This document shows positions 17,647 to 24,911 of a stretch of 64,000 nucleotides of DNA, piece after piece (position 1 is the first letter of the stretch; the number at the start of each line of letters is the position of its first letter). The stretch is from Comamonas terrigena NBRC 13299 (GTDB lineage: Bacteria; Pseudomonadota; Gammaproteobacteria; Burkholderiales; Burkholderiaceae_C). The position numbers and the translations under genes were made by a program. The DNA lies in NCBI RefSeq assembly GCF_006740045.1, contig NZ_AP019749.1, positions 2,623,001 to 2,687,000 of the forward strand. The letters are read 5' to 3'. The notes below the pieces were generated by a model. It was not told the origin of the DNA and made no database searches. It saw only the letters and a list, made by a program, of their open reading frames with translations.

Positions 17647-18588
17647 TTAGCGCAGGTGCGCGCCCTGGGCAGTCTCCACGGCCTGGGCCCGCGCCACGGC
17701 CTCGGTCAGCAACCGCACAAAGGCATCCAGCGCCGGCGCCAGGGCACGCCCGGCCCGCACATACACCCCCAGCTCGCTGACCAGCGCCCCCGGGGTGCGC
17801 AGCGGCACAAACACCAACTGGCCGGCGGCCAGCTCCCGCTCCAGCCCCAGCCGGGTCTGGAAGGCCACGCCCACCCCGTCACGCGCCAGGGTGCGCATCA
17901 GGTCGATGGAGGCCGACTCCAGCGGCACATGCAGCTGCCCGGCCAGCCTGTCCAGCCAGGGCTGCAGCAGCCAGCGCACCGACAGCTCGGCCCCCGGCAG
18001 CAGCAAGGGGTAGGCCGCGCAGTCGGACAGGCTCACGGCGGCCCGCCCGGCCAGCGGGTGCGCCGGCGTCACCACCGCCCCCAGGTCGAACCGGCACATG
18101 GCCAGCTGGGTCAGCTCCGCATGGCGCGGCAGGGCAAAGCCCACGGCCACATCGGCCTCGCCCATGGCCACCGCCGCGGCCATGCTGGCCGAACCGCTGG
18201 AACGGGTGGTCACCCGCACGCCCGGGTAGTGCTGCGCCATCTGGGCCAGCACCTGGGGCAGAAAGTCCGCATTCAGCCCCTCCACCGCCTGCAGGCTGAC
18301 CTCGCCCCGGCGGATGCCGCGCAGCGCATCCAGCTCGCTGTCCACGCGGTGGGCGTCCTGCAGCACCACAATCACATGGCGCGCCACCACCTCGCCCGCC
18401 GCCGTCAGCTGCAGGCCGGCAGGCAGACGCTCGAACAGCGGCGCGCCGATCTGGTCTTCCAGCTCCAGCAGCTGGCGGTTCACCGCCGACGAGGCCACAT
18501 GCAGGCGCCGCGCCGCCTCACGGATGGAGCCGGCCTTGCGGATGGCATCGAAATACAGCAGTGCGCGGGCGTGCAGTCGCAGGGTCAT
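17647..18588 (-). CDS. LysR-family transcriptional regulator
   Basis: A LysR regulator of 313 residues. The N-terminal winged helix-turn-helix is clear (ALLYFDAIRKAGSIREAARRLHVASSAVNRQLLELEDQIG, then LFERLPAGLQLTAAGE). A periplasmic-binding-protein-like effector domain follows from about residue 90. It lies between the deaminase gene (96 bp upstream) and the binding-protein/oxygenase run downstream, all on one strand, so it is the likely controller of this cluster. The effector is unknown. Confidence 0.92.
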   Translation of the reverse strand: MTLRLHARALLYFDAIRKAGSIREAARRLHVASSAVNRQLLELEDQIGAPLFERLPAGLQLTAAGEVVARHVIVVLQDAHRVDSELDALRGIRRGEVSLQAVEGLNADFLPQVLAQMAQHYPGVRVTTRSSGSASMAAAVAMGEADVAVGFALPRHAELTQLAMCRFDLGAVVTPAHPLAGRAAVSLSDCAAYPLLLPGAELSVRWLLQPWLDRLAGQLHVPLESASIDLMRTLARDGVGVAFQTRLGLERELAAGQLVFVPLRTPGALVSELGVYVRAGRALAPALDAFVRLLTEAVARAQAVETAQGAHLR

Positions 18589-18684
18589 GGGGCAATGAGC
18601 GCACCGCCCCAGAGGGGTTCCGGGGATGGGCGCCAGGGTGACAAGGGCCTGGCATCCGTTGCAAGATCGGCGCCAGCCCGCGTG

Positions 18685-19158
18685 CTACAGCGCCTTGGCC
18701 TGCAGCACCTGTACGGCGGCATCGCGCTGCAGGCCGCCCTGCACCGTGACCGCCGGCGCCGCCGGGCCCAGCACCTGCGCCGCCGTGGCGGGCAGCACCG
18801 GGCCGCCCAGGGCCTGGGCAATGTCCTGGGTGGTGGCGGCATAGACCACGCGGCGCACGCCGGCCCAGAACAGCGCACCGCTGCACATGGCGCAGGGCTC
18901 GCCGCTGGCATAGACCGTGCCGCCCTGCAGCACCTGCGGGCCCAGGGCTTTCTGCACTTCCTGCACCAGCACGGTCTCGGCATGGCTCATGCAATCCTGG
19001 GCACTGACCTGGTTATTGCGCGCCACCCACAGCACCCGGCCTTGCGCATCGGTCAGCGTGGCGCCAAACGGCATGTCGCCGCCCTCCAGCGCCTGGCGCG
19101 AGGCATCGATGGCCAGCGCCATGGCGTGGTGGTCGGCGGCGGAAAAATCGGTGGTCAT
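18685..19158 (-). CDS. Cytidine/deoxycytidylate deaminase-fold nucleobase or nucleoside deaminase
   Basis: A zinc-dependent deaminase of 157 residues with the complete active site: H59-A-E61 and P88-C89-A-M-C92. The first Glu is the proton shuttle and the His and two Cys bind zinc. The length and PCAMCSGAL form resemble guanine/cytosine deaminases and TadA. Lying among LysR, binding-protein and oxygenase genes rather than with translation genes, a catabolic base deaminase is more likely than tRNA editing. The start at 19158 drops seven residues (MMWSVCS) of an upstream in-frame start. Its upstream DNA contains an unusual 11-bp repeat array. Confidence 0.88.
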   Translation of the reverse strand: MTTDFSAADHHAMALAIDASRQALEGGDMPFGATLTDAQGRVLWVARNNQVSAQDCMSHAETVLVQEVQKALGPQVLQGGTVYASGEPCAMCSGALFWAGVRRVVYAATTQDIAQALGGPVLPATAAQVLGPAAPAVTVQGGLQRDAAVQVLQAKAL

Positions 19159-19231
19159 AGAACAAACACTCCACATCACAAGCCGTGGAAGCTACCACCT
19201 TTGCGAGCGTCCCGGCAGCGATACCGGACCT

Positions 19232-19320
19232 ACAAAAGGCCAACAAAAGGCCAACCCAAAGGCCAATGCAAAGCCCACAAAAGGGCAACAAGATGGCAAC
19301 ACAAGTGCGACAAACGAGCA
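19232..19320. repeat. Eight 11-bp degenerate tandem repeats with phased A-tracts
   Basis: From 19232 the sequence can be cut into eight successive units related to ACAAAAGGCCA: the first two are identical, the third has 12 bp, the rest have 11 bp and diverge gradually. Most units carry a run of three or four A at the same place, so A-tracts recur about once per helix turn, which should bend the DNA. The array lies between the AhpD-like gene's end and the deaminase start, 74-162 bp upstream of the latter. The 11-bp period is not a multiple of three, which argues against a protein repeat. Confidence 0.75.
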
Positions 19321-19399
19321 AGACCGGGCCGCTGCAGCGCCGGAGCCGCGCAGGGGCAACGCCGCACGACGCGGCCCCTTGGTCCGGCGCGGGTGGCGC

Positions 19400-19984
19400 T
19401 CAGCGTCCCATGCTGAAGAACTCGTCGTTGGGCCGCATGCTGGTGACATTCGCCATGCGGTTGGACAGGCCGAAGAAGCTGGCAATGGCGGCGATGTCCC
19501 AGATATCGTCCTGGGTGAAGCCATGCGTCTGCAGCAGGGCAAAGTCGTCGTCGCCCACGCCGTGGGCGGCCTGCGAGACCTTCATGCCGAAGTCCAGCAT
19601 GGCTTTCTGGCGCGCGCTGAGGTCGGCCTTGCGGTAGTTGATGGCCACCTGGTCGGCAATCAGCGGGTTCTTGGCGCGGATGCGCAAAATGGCTCCGTGC
19701 GCCACCACGCAGTACTGGCACTGGTTGGCATTGCTGGTGGCCACCACAATCATCTCGCGCTCGGCCTTGGTCAGGTTGCCGGGCTTGTCCATCAGCGCAT
19801 CGTGGTAGGCAAAGAAGGCGCGGAATTCGTCCGGCCGGTGCGCCAGCACCAGAAACACATTCGGGATGAAGCCGGATTTTTCCTGCACCGCCAGGATGCG
19901 CTGGCGAATATCGTCGGGCAGGTCGTCGAGCTGCGGCACCGGAAAGCGGCTGATGGCAGGGGCGGAAGCGGTCGAAGCGGTCAC
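19400..19984 (-). CDS. Peroxidase-related AhpD/carboxymuconolactone decarboxylase-fold protein
   Basis: An AhpD-like protein of about 194 residues. The redox-active motif is visible as NQCQYCVVAHG, with the two Cys and following His of alkylhydroperoxidase-like enzymes, followed by the helix pattern LSARQKAMLDFGMKVS. It is of the 'uncharacterised peroxidase-related' size class, expected to reduce peroxides with an external thiol donor. The start is GTG at 19984, with GGAG nine bases upstream; no ATG gives the conserved N-terminus. It lies 116 bp downstream of the lipid-modification operon on the same strand and might protect its products, but no overlap forces cotranscription. Confidence 0.85.
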   Translation of the reverse strand: MTASTASAPAISRFPVPQLDDLPDDIRQRILAVQEKSGFIPNVFLVLAHRPDEFRAFFAYHDALMDKPGNLTKAEREMIVVATSNANQCQYCVVAHGAILRIRAKNPLIADQVAINYRKADLSARQKAMLDFGMKVSQAAHGVGDDDFALLQTHGFTQDDIWDIAAIASFFGLSNRMANVTSMRPNDEFFSMGR

Positions 19985-20100
19985 TGGGCAGGTCTCCTGG
20001 TTCTTTGCCCCAAGGGTAGCCGGCCCCGCCGGCGCAGACCAGCCCAGAACTACCCTGCCCTGCAGGCGCACGCTCTTGCTCCCTGCAGCCCCGTGCGGTG

Positions 20101-21036
20101 TCAGGGCACCGGGCCGGAGACCGTCTCCACCACGCGCTGCATGCGGGCGATTTCGCGCGCCGGCACCGGCTGCTCGCCCGACGCCATGCGCATCAGCAGG
20201 CAGTGCAGCATCTCGGTGGACAGGCCGTGCAGCACCAGGCGGTGGCCGGCACGCAGCGTGGACAGCGGCACCAGCGGGTGCTTGTTGTTCAGCATCACCA
20301 GGTGCTCGGGCGTGGCCAGGATCTTGGCGCAGTAGATGGCCAGGGTCTCGTCCAGCTGCAGGGAATTGCTGGCGCGCCAGAAGTCGTGGTCGGTCAGCAG
20401 CAGCTGGTAGACCGGGGTGTAGACCTCGATGGCGCTTTGCAGGTCCAGCTTGTTGAGCGGCCCGCACGGCATGTCTTCCAGCCGCAGCGTGGGCTCGGTC
20501 ACCATGGTGAAATCCGGTTCGGCCACCGGCCCCAGCTCCTTGCCTTCGGCGCGCAGCGCCTGGTTCAGGCGGATCACGAAGTTGAACAGGTTCAGATCGT
20601 GCTTGAGGAACAGCTCATCCTGGATGTCGTCGATGCAGGCCGGCTCGATGGGCGCGGTCTTGACCGGCGTGGGCGCATTGGCCGCCACAAAGGCCAGGAT
20701 GTGGGATCCCAGGTGGAAGTGCCGCATGATCAGCCAGTTCGCCTCCGGCGAGACAAAGGTGTTCATGCTGAAGGCCAGCACCTTGTGCAGCAGCCGGGAA
20801 TGCGCCCAGCGCTTGGGCAGCACCACCTTCAGGATCTGGATGGCGATGATGCTCAGCCGCGCCAGCGGGCGCAGAAACGGCAGCAGGTACTGGCGCGAGC
20901 TGCTGCTGCAGTCGCGCAGCCACGCGGCCTTGACGGCGTCGGGCAGCGGCGTGCTCTGGTCCAGGTACAGCGCCAGCCAGGGGTCGGGATCGCGCTCGTC
21001 CCAGGGCTGGTCCAGAAAATCCTTGTGCTTGTCCAT
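20101..21036 (-). CDS. Unrecognised mostly helical protein, last gene of the lipid-modification operon
   Basis: A 311-residue protein whose family I do not recognise. It has no signal peptide. A hydrophobic or amphipathic stretch (FLRPLARLSIIAIQILKVVL) is followed by HSRLLHKVLAF and NWLIMRHFHLGSHILAF, with several spaced His residues. The C-terminal half is helical, with a LNNKHPLVPLSTLRAGHRLVLHGLS region. The ATG at 21036 is supported by AGGAG six bases upstream. A GTG at 21057 overlapping the previous stop is also possible. Its position directly after the ketoacyl synthase-oxidase fusion suggests a dedicated role in the same pathway, perhaps binding or moving an acyl product at the membrane. 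Confidence 0.75.
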   Translation of the reverse strand: MDKHKDFLDQPWDERDPDPWLALYLDQSTPLPDAVKAAWLRDCSSSSRQYLLPFLRPLARLSIIAIQILKVVLPKRWAHSRLLHKVLAFSMNTFVSPEANWLIMRHFHLGSHILAFVAANAPTPVKTAPIEPACIDDIQDELFLKHDLNLFNFVIRLNQALRAEGKELGPVAEPDFTMVTEPTLRLEDMPCGPLNKLDLQSAIEVYTPVYQLLLTDHDFWRASNSLQLDETLAIYCAKILATPEHLVMLNNKHPLVPLSTLRAGHRLVLHGLSTEMLHCLLMRMASGEQPVPAREIARMQRVVETVSGPVP

Positions 21037-21053
21037 ATCGGGCTCCTGCTCTT

Positions 21054-23000
21054 TCACCGTGCCTGCGGCAGCACATGCTGGAACTGCATCAGGTACAGCT
21101 GGGCCGTGTGCTGCGCCGTCTGCACAATCGCCTGGGCCGCCGTGCCGTCGGCATCCAGCGCCAGCGCCATCTGCACCGCCATCAGCCAGCGCTCCAGGTG
21201 GTGCTCGTCATTGGCGCCGTGGTATTCCAGAAAGCGGAAGGCATCGGGCGGCAGCGGCAGCGCCTGGCGCAGCAGCGGCAGCAGGCTGGGCACGATGCGC
21301 TGGCCCGTGCCTTCGATGATGTAGATGGCGCCCAGCAGGCCGATGGGGTTGGGCGTGGCCGCCAGTCCGTGCAGGTAGGCGTTCAGCGCCTCCCCGCCCG
21401 GGTTGCGGCGCAGCTGGGCGATGTCGGTGGCCGTGCCGCCGGCCTTCAGGTAGTCGCTGTGCAGCACCTTGAAGTCGTGCTGCTCGTCGTCGGCATGCAG
21501 ATCGATCAGCCCGGCCAGCGCCGCGTATTCGCCGGTCAGCGAGGCCGCCCCTTCGCGCATCCACAGGCTGCCCTCGCGCACCTGGGGAATCCAGTGCCCC
21601 ATCCAGCGCACATAGTCGGCCGTGTCCAGCTGGCGCGTGCGCATGCGCTGCAGCAGCGGCGTGCGCCAGACGCGGGAGCGGTAGTCCTGCCAGATGCTGG
21701 CCAGCTCGGTCAGCAGCGGCGCCAGCGCCTGGGGCGCCGTGGCCGGATCGTGCGGCGCGGCAATGGTGGCCACATCGGGCAGCGCGCCCTGGTCGGCCGA
21801 ATCGGCTGCACCAGCGGCTGCGGCCTTGCGCGGCAGGGAGGCCTCGGGTGCGGCCTGCACCGGCGTGTCCGCCTCCACCTCCCACAGCATGAAACCGGCC
21901 GTGAAGCGCCCGGATTCGGGAATGAAGCACAGCACCGTGTCCCCGGCCTTCAGGCGCGCGCCCTGCTGCTGCAGAAACTCCGACAGCATGATGAAGATGG
22001 ACGCCGCACCGGTGTTGCCGCGCCAGGCCAGATTGCTCCACCAGCGCTCGCGCGGAATGCCCAGCTGCGCCTTCTCCAGCAGCTCGTCCACCACGGGGAT
22101 GAAACGCTCGGACGAGTAATGGCACAGGAAATGGTCGATCCCGCGCTCGGGCACCCAACCCTGGTGGGCCAGATCGGCGTACTCGTGGATGCAGACATCG
22201 AACAGGTGCGGCAGCAGGCGGATGTCCTGGCGCAGCGCCAGCGCGCCCGCGGCCTCGGCATCGCCCCAGGCGGGAAAGTCCAGGTGGCTGGTGCTGCGGT
22301 CCGGGGTCAGCCCCAGCTGCATGCAGACCGGGTAGTCGCCGGCAAAGCTGCGCTGGTGGGTCCAGCGCAGCTTCAGGCGCAGGCCCGGGGTGTGGGGCAG
22401 CGCCTGCGGCCCACCCAGCAGCACGGCCCCCGCGCCGTCCGACAGCATCCAGCGCAGGAAGTGCGCGTCGAAATCGGTGTCATAGCCCTGCGCCGCAAAG
22501 CGCGAACGCTTGAACAGGCGCGACGGCATCTCGCTGGCCACGGCCAGCGCCAGCGGGTGGGCACCGCCTTGCACCGCCTGGGCCGCGGCCTGCAGCGCAC
22601 CCACGCTGGCGGCGCACACGCCGTGCACGGACAGGGTCTCCATCGGCGGCGCGGCCATCTCGCCCTGGATCATGTTGGCAAAGCCCGGCATCAGCGCATC
22701 GCCCCCGGACGAGCCGCTGGACAGAAAGCCCACCTCGCCCAGCTTGCGGCCCGCCTGCGCCAGCGTGGCCTCGATGGCGGCCTGCGCCATCTGCGCGTTG
22801 CTGAACACAGTCTGCCCTTCCCCGTCGATGGCGTAGTGCCGGGTCTGGATGCCGTTCTCCCCCAGGATGCGGCGCTTGAGACGGTCGGAAATGCGGTTCA
22901 GCGGCGCCACATAGGCGTCCATCCCGGCGTTGTCCACCGGGGCGCCGGGCAGGAACATGCCGGCAGATTGCAGGTAGACGTTGGAATAGGCAACAGGCAT
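21054..23000 (-). CDS. Ketoacyl synthase III fused to a heme-oxygenase-like diiron oxidase (HDO) domain
   Basis: A two-domain enzyme of 648 residues. Residues 1-375 are FabH-like: catalytic Cys129 in VHGVCAASVG, His294 in FLCHYSSE and Asn329 in GNTGAAS form the usual Cys-His-Asn triad, so condensation or acyl transfer should work. An Ala/Pro-rich linker (about 380-425) leads to a C-terminal TenA/HDO-like helical domain. It has a plausible full diiron ligand set: E506, H514, E563, H594, D598 and H601; the H-xxx-D-xx-H spacing matches characterised HDOs such as SznF. HDOs oxidatively cleave or hydroxylate small molecules; UndA turns a fatty acid into a terminal alkene. The gene lies 18 bp after a desaturase gene and shortly before an unknown gene. 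The product is not predictable. Confidence 0.85.
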   Translation of the reverse strand: MPVAYSNVYLQSAGMFLPGAPVDNAGMDAYVAPLNRISDRLKRRILGENGIQTRHYAIDGEGQTVFSNAQMAQAAIEATLAQAGRKLGEVGFLSSGSSGGDALMPGFANMIQGEMAAPPMETLSVHGVCAASVGALQAAAQAVQGGAHPLALAVASEMPSRLFKRSRFAAQGYDTDFDAHFLRWMLSDGAGAVLLGGPQALPHTPGLRLKLRWTHQRSFAGDYPVCMQLGLTPDRSTSHLDFPAWGDAEAAGALALRQDIRLLPHLFDVCIHEYADLAHQGWVPERGIDHFLCHYSSERFIPVVDELLEKAQLGIPRERWWSNLAWRGNTGAASIFIMLSEFLQQQGARLKAGDTVLCFIPESGRFTAGFMLWEVEADTPVQAAPEASLPRKAAAAGAADSADQGALPDVATIAAPHDPATAPQALAPLLTELASIWQDYRSRVWRTPLLQRMRTRQLDTADYVRWMGHWIPQVREGSLWMREGAASLTGEYAALAGLIDLHADDEQHDFKVLHSDYLKAGGTATDIAQLRRNPGGEALNAYLHGLAATPNPIGLLGAIYIIEGTGQRIVPSLLPLLRQALPLPPDAFRFLEYHGANDEHHLERWLMAVQMALALDADGTAAQAIVQTAQHTAQLYLMQFQHVLPQAR

Positions 23001-23018
23001 GGAAAGTTCAGTTCGGGT

Positions 23019-23954
23019 TCATCGAATGGATTCGGGCGGCATCAGCGGCTGCGTGCGCGCACGGCGTGCAAACAGCCCCAGCACGAACACCCGGCCCATA
23101 TAGGGCAGCAGCCCGCCCTCGTTCAGCGCCGGGTGCACGCGGTGGCGGTACAGCCGCCGGTGCAGCCCCGTCAGCGCCGACCAATGGGCCTGCGGGTGTT
23201 CGTGGTGGGCCGTGTGCAGGCCGATATTGAACAGCAAGGGGTTCACCAGCCCCTCGAAATTGCGCGCGTAGTTCAGGGCGATACCGTCGGTCTTGCGCTG
23301 CGCCCTGGACAACGGGCGGCCGTCGGCATGGGCATGCTGCAGGTAGTTGGTGGCCAGCAGCCAGTGCAGGCCATGCAGCTGCGGCACGATGACGAACAGC
23401 AAGGCCTTGCGCCAGTCCAGCAGCAGCAGGAAGGTCCAGCTGCCCAGCCACAGCAGGTACTGGCCCATGCAGTAGCGAAACGCCCCGGGCCAGTGCCGGC
23501 GCAGATTCGCCAGCCAGCGGATGAACAGCGGGTACAGCACGCATGCCGCATGCAGCGGGTGGACCAGATAGCCCCACAGGTGGTTGGTGTCGCCGCCGAA
23601 CTCCGGCCGGTAGGTGCGCGCCACATCGCGCGGGCCGTGGCGGAAGCGGTGGTGGTTGCCCACATGGGCGGGCCAGAACACGAAGGTGGGATGGCCTTGC
23701 AGCAGGGTCAGCACATAGTCCGTCAGCCGGTTGGCCCAGCGCCCCCGCCACATGCGCAGGTGCGTGTGGTTGTGGTGGATCACGCCCACGCCCAGCGTCA
23801 GAAACAGCGTGATGGCATACAGCCACCAGACAAAACCATGCGTCCACTGCCAGACCACCAGGGCCGGCAGCGCCAGCAGATAGGCCACGGACTGCCAGTC
23901 GCGCTGGTGGCGCAGGCGCGGCAGAAGCTGGGCCGGGGCTGCCGCTGGCGGCAT
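23019..23954 (-). CDS. Membrane fatty acid desaturase-like protein
   Basis: An integral-membrane non-heme diiron enzyme of 311 residues. The histidine boxes are complete: H60-HNHTH65, H97 with HHRFRH106, NYLQHAHAD around 207-209, and HTAHHEH at 247-253, placed between hydrophobic hairpins. The superfamily covers acyl desaturases, hydroxylases and the alkene-forming decarboxylase UndB. Its ATG directly follows the stop of the sterol-desaturase-like gene (TGAATG) and it is 18 bp from the synthase-HDO fusion gene, so it is the second gene of a four-gene operon. Probable substrate: an acyl chain made or used by the fusion enzyme. Confidence 0.88.
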   Translation of the reverse strand: MPPAAAPAQLLPRLRHQRDWQSVAYLLALPALVVWQWTHGFVWWLYAITLFLTLGVGVIHHNHTHLRMWRGRWANRLTDYVLTLLQGHPTFVFWPAHVGNHHRFRHGPRDVARTYRPEFGGDTNHLWGYLVHPLHAACVLYPLFIRWLANLRRHWPGAFRYCMGQYLLWLGSWTFLLLLDWRKALLFVIVPQLHGLHWLLATNYLQHAHADGRPLSRAQRKTDGIALNYARNFEGLVNPLLFNIGLHTAHHEHPQAHWSALTGLHRRLYRHRVHPALNEGGLLPYMGRVFVLGLFARRARTQPLMPPESIR

Positions 23955-24740
23955 TCAGTGCCGGCCCTCGGGGGCCTTCGGAGACCCGGCGGACCCGGAG
24001 GATCCGGCGGACCGGGGGGCCGGTGCCTGCAGCTGGGTGCGCATCAGCTGGTCCATGAAGGCCAGCGCAAAGCCGTAGTTGCCGCGCGAACGCGCATGGT
24101 GCAGGTGGTGGCGCCGGCTGGCCGCCAGCGGGTGGGCGTCGGACACGCGCGGGAAGAAGTCGTAATTGGAATGCCCGATCACGTTCAGCACCAGGCTGAG
24201 CACCGGCACCGCCGCCAGCGACCAGAAATAGAAGTCGTGCACCAGCATGGGCAGCAGGATGATGTTGCCCAGCATCAGCGCCTCCAGCGGGTGGAAGCTG
24301 TAGGTCGACCAGGGCGTGGTCACATAGGAGCGGTGGTGGTCCCCATGGAAGCGGACCAGGGCCTTGGCGTGCAGCAGCCGGTGGTTCAGCCAGAAGTGCA
24401 CATCGTTCCAGACCATCAGCACCACGATCTCGGCCGCCACCCGGGCGGCGCTGGCCGTGGGGGCCAGCTGGGCCCAGCCCAGCTGCAACAGGCCCCAGGG
24501 CACGACCATGCCGGTGCCGAAGATCAGCACCGACAGCGCCGACTGGCGCCATTCGCGCTGCAGCTGGTCGGGCTGCAGGGCCCGCGTGTCCAGCACCTTG
24601 CCCACCTGGCGGCGCGCCAGCATGCGCGTCAGGGCCGTCATGCCCCAGCCGCCCAGCAGGTACAGCGCGCCAAAGAAGGCCAGGCCCACGGCCATGACCT
24701 GCCAGGCCGTGAGCTGGGTGAACCACAGACCGGCGTTCAT
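23955..24740 (-). CDS. Sterol desaturase/fatty acid hydroxylase superfamily protein
   Basis: A 261-residue membrane protein with the superfamily's metal-binding histidines: H115-FWLNH120-RLLH124, HGDHH at 132-136, H150, H190 and HHLHH at 211-215, between about four hydrophobic segments. Members hydroxylate or desaturate sterols, carotenoids or fatty acids using a diiron centre. It is the first gene of the four-gene operon. Upstream, a TATCAT element (24816-24821, minus strand; five of six -10 bases) is the best promoter candidate, without a good -35 box. A Ser/Gly/Pro-rich tail follows the last conserved region. The substrate is unknown. Confidence 0.87.
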   Translation of the reverse strand: MNAGLWFTQLTAWQVMAVGLAFFGALYLLGGWGMTALTRMLARRQVGKVLDTRALQPDQLQREWRQSALSVLIFGTGMVVPWGLLQLGWAQLAPTASAARVAAEIVVLMVWNDVHFWLNHRLLHAKALVRFHGDHHRSYVTTPWSTYSFHPLEALMLGNIILLPMLVHDFYFWSLAAVPVLSLVLNVIGHSNYDFFPRVSDAHPLAASRRHHLHHARSRGNYGFALAFMDQLMRTQLQAPAPRSAGSSGSAGSPKAPEGRH

Positions 24741-24911
24741 GCGCCCTCCCCGCAGCCGTGGCAGGCGGCGGTTTCAGGTGTATCCAGGCGTTCGTCCCTC
24801 GGCAGCATGCGGCGCATGATAACGGAGGGACTGCGCCGGCCCGCCAGGCGAACAGAGTGTTACGACCTGCATCGCAAGGCCGCGCCCCCGGTTCTCCCGG
24901 CGGGGCGGCCC

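Noticed and set aside
18685..19158. Calling the deaminase TadA (tRNA adenosine deaminase).
   Set aside because: The zinc site fits, but the context is catabolic (LysR, receptor, oxygenase), and guanine/cytosine-type deaminases share the same motifs.
19232..19320. The 11-bp repeat array as a CRISPR or a protein-coding repeat.
   Set aside because: The units are far too short and contiguous, with no spacers and no cas genes; the 11-bp period breaks the reading frame.
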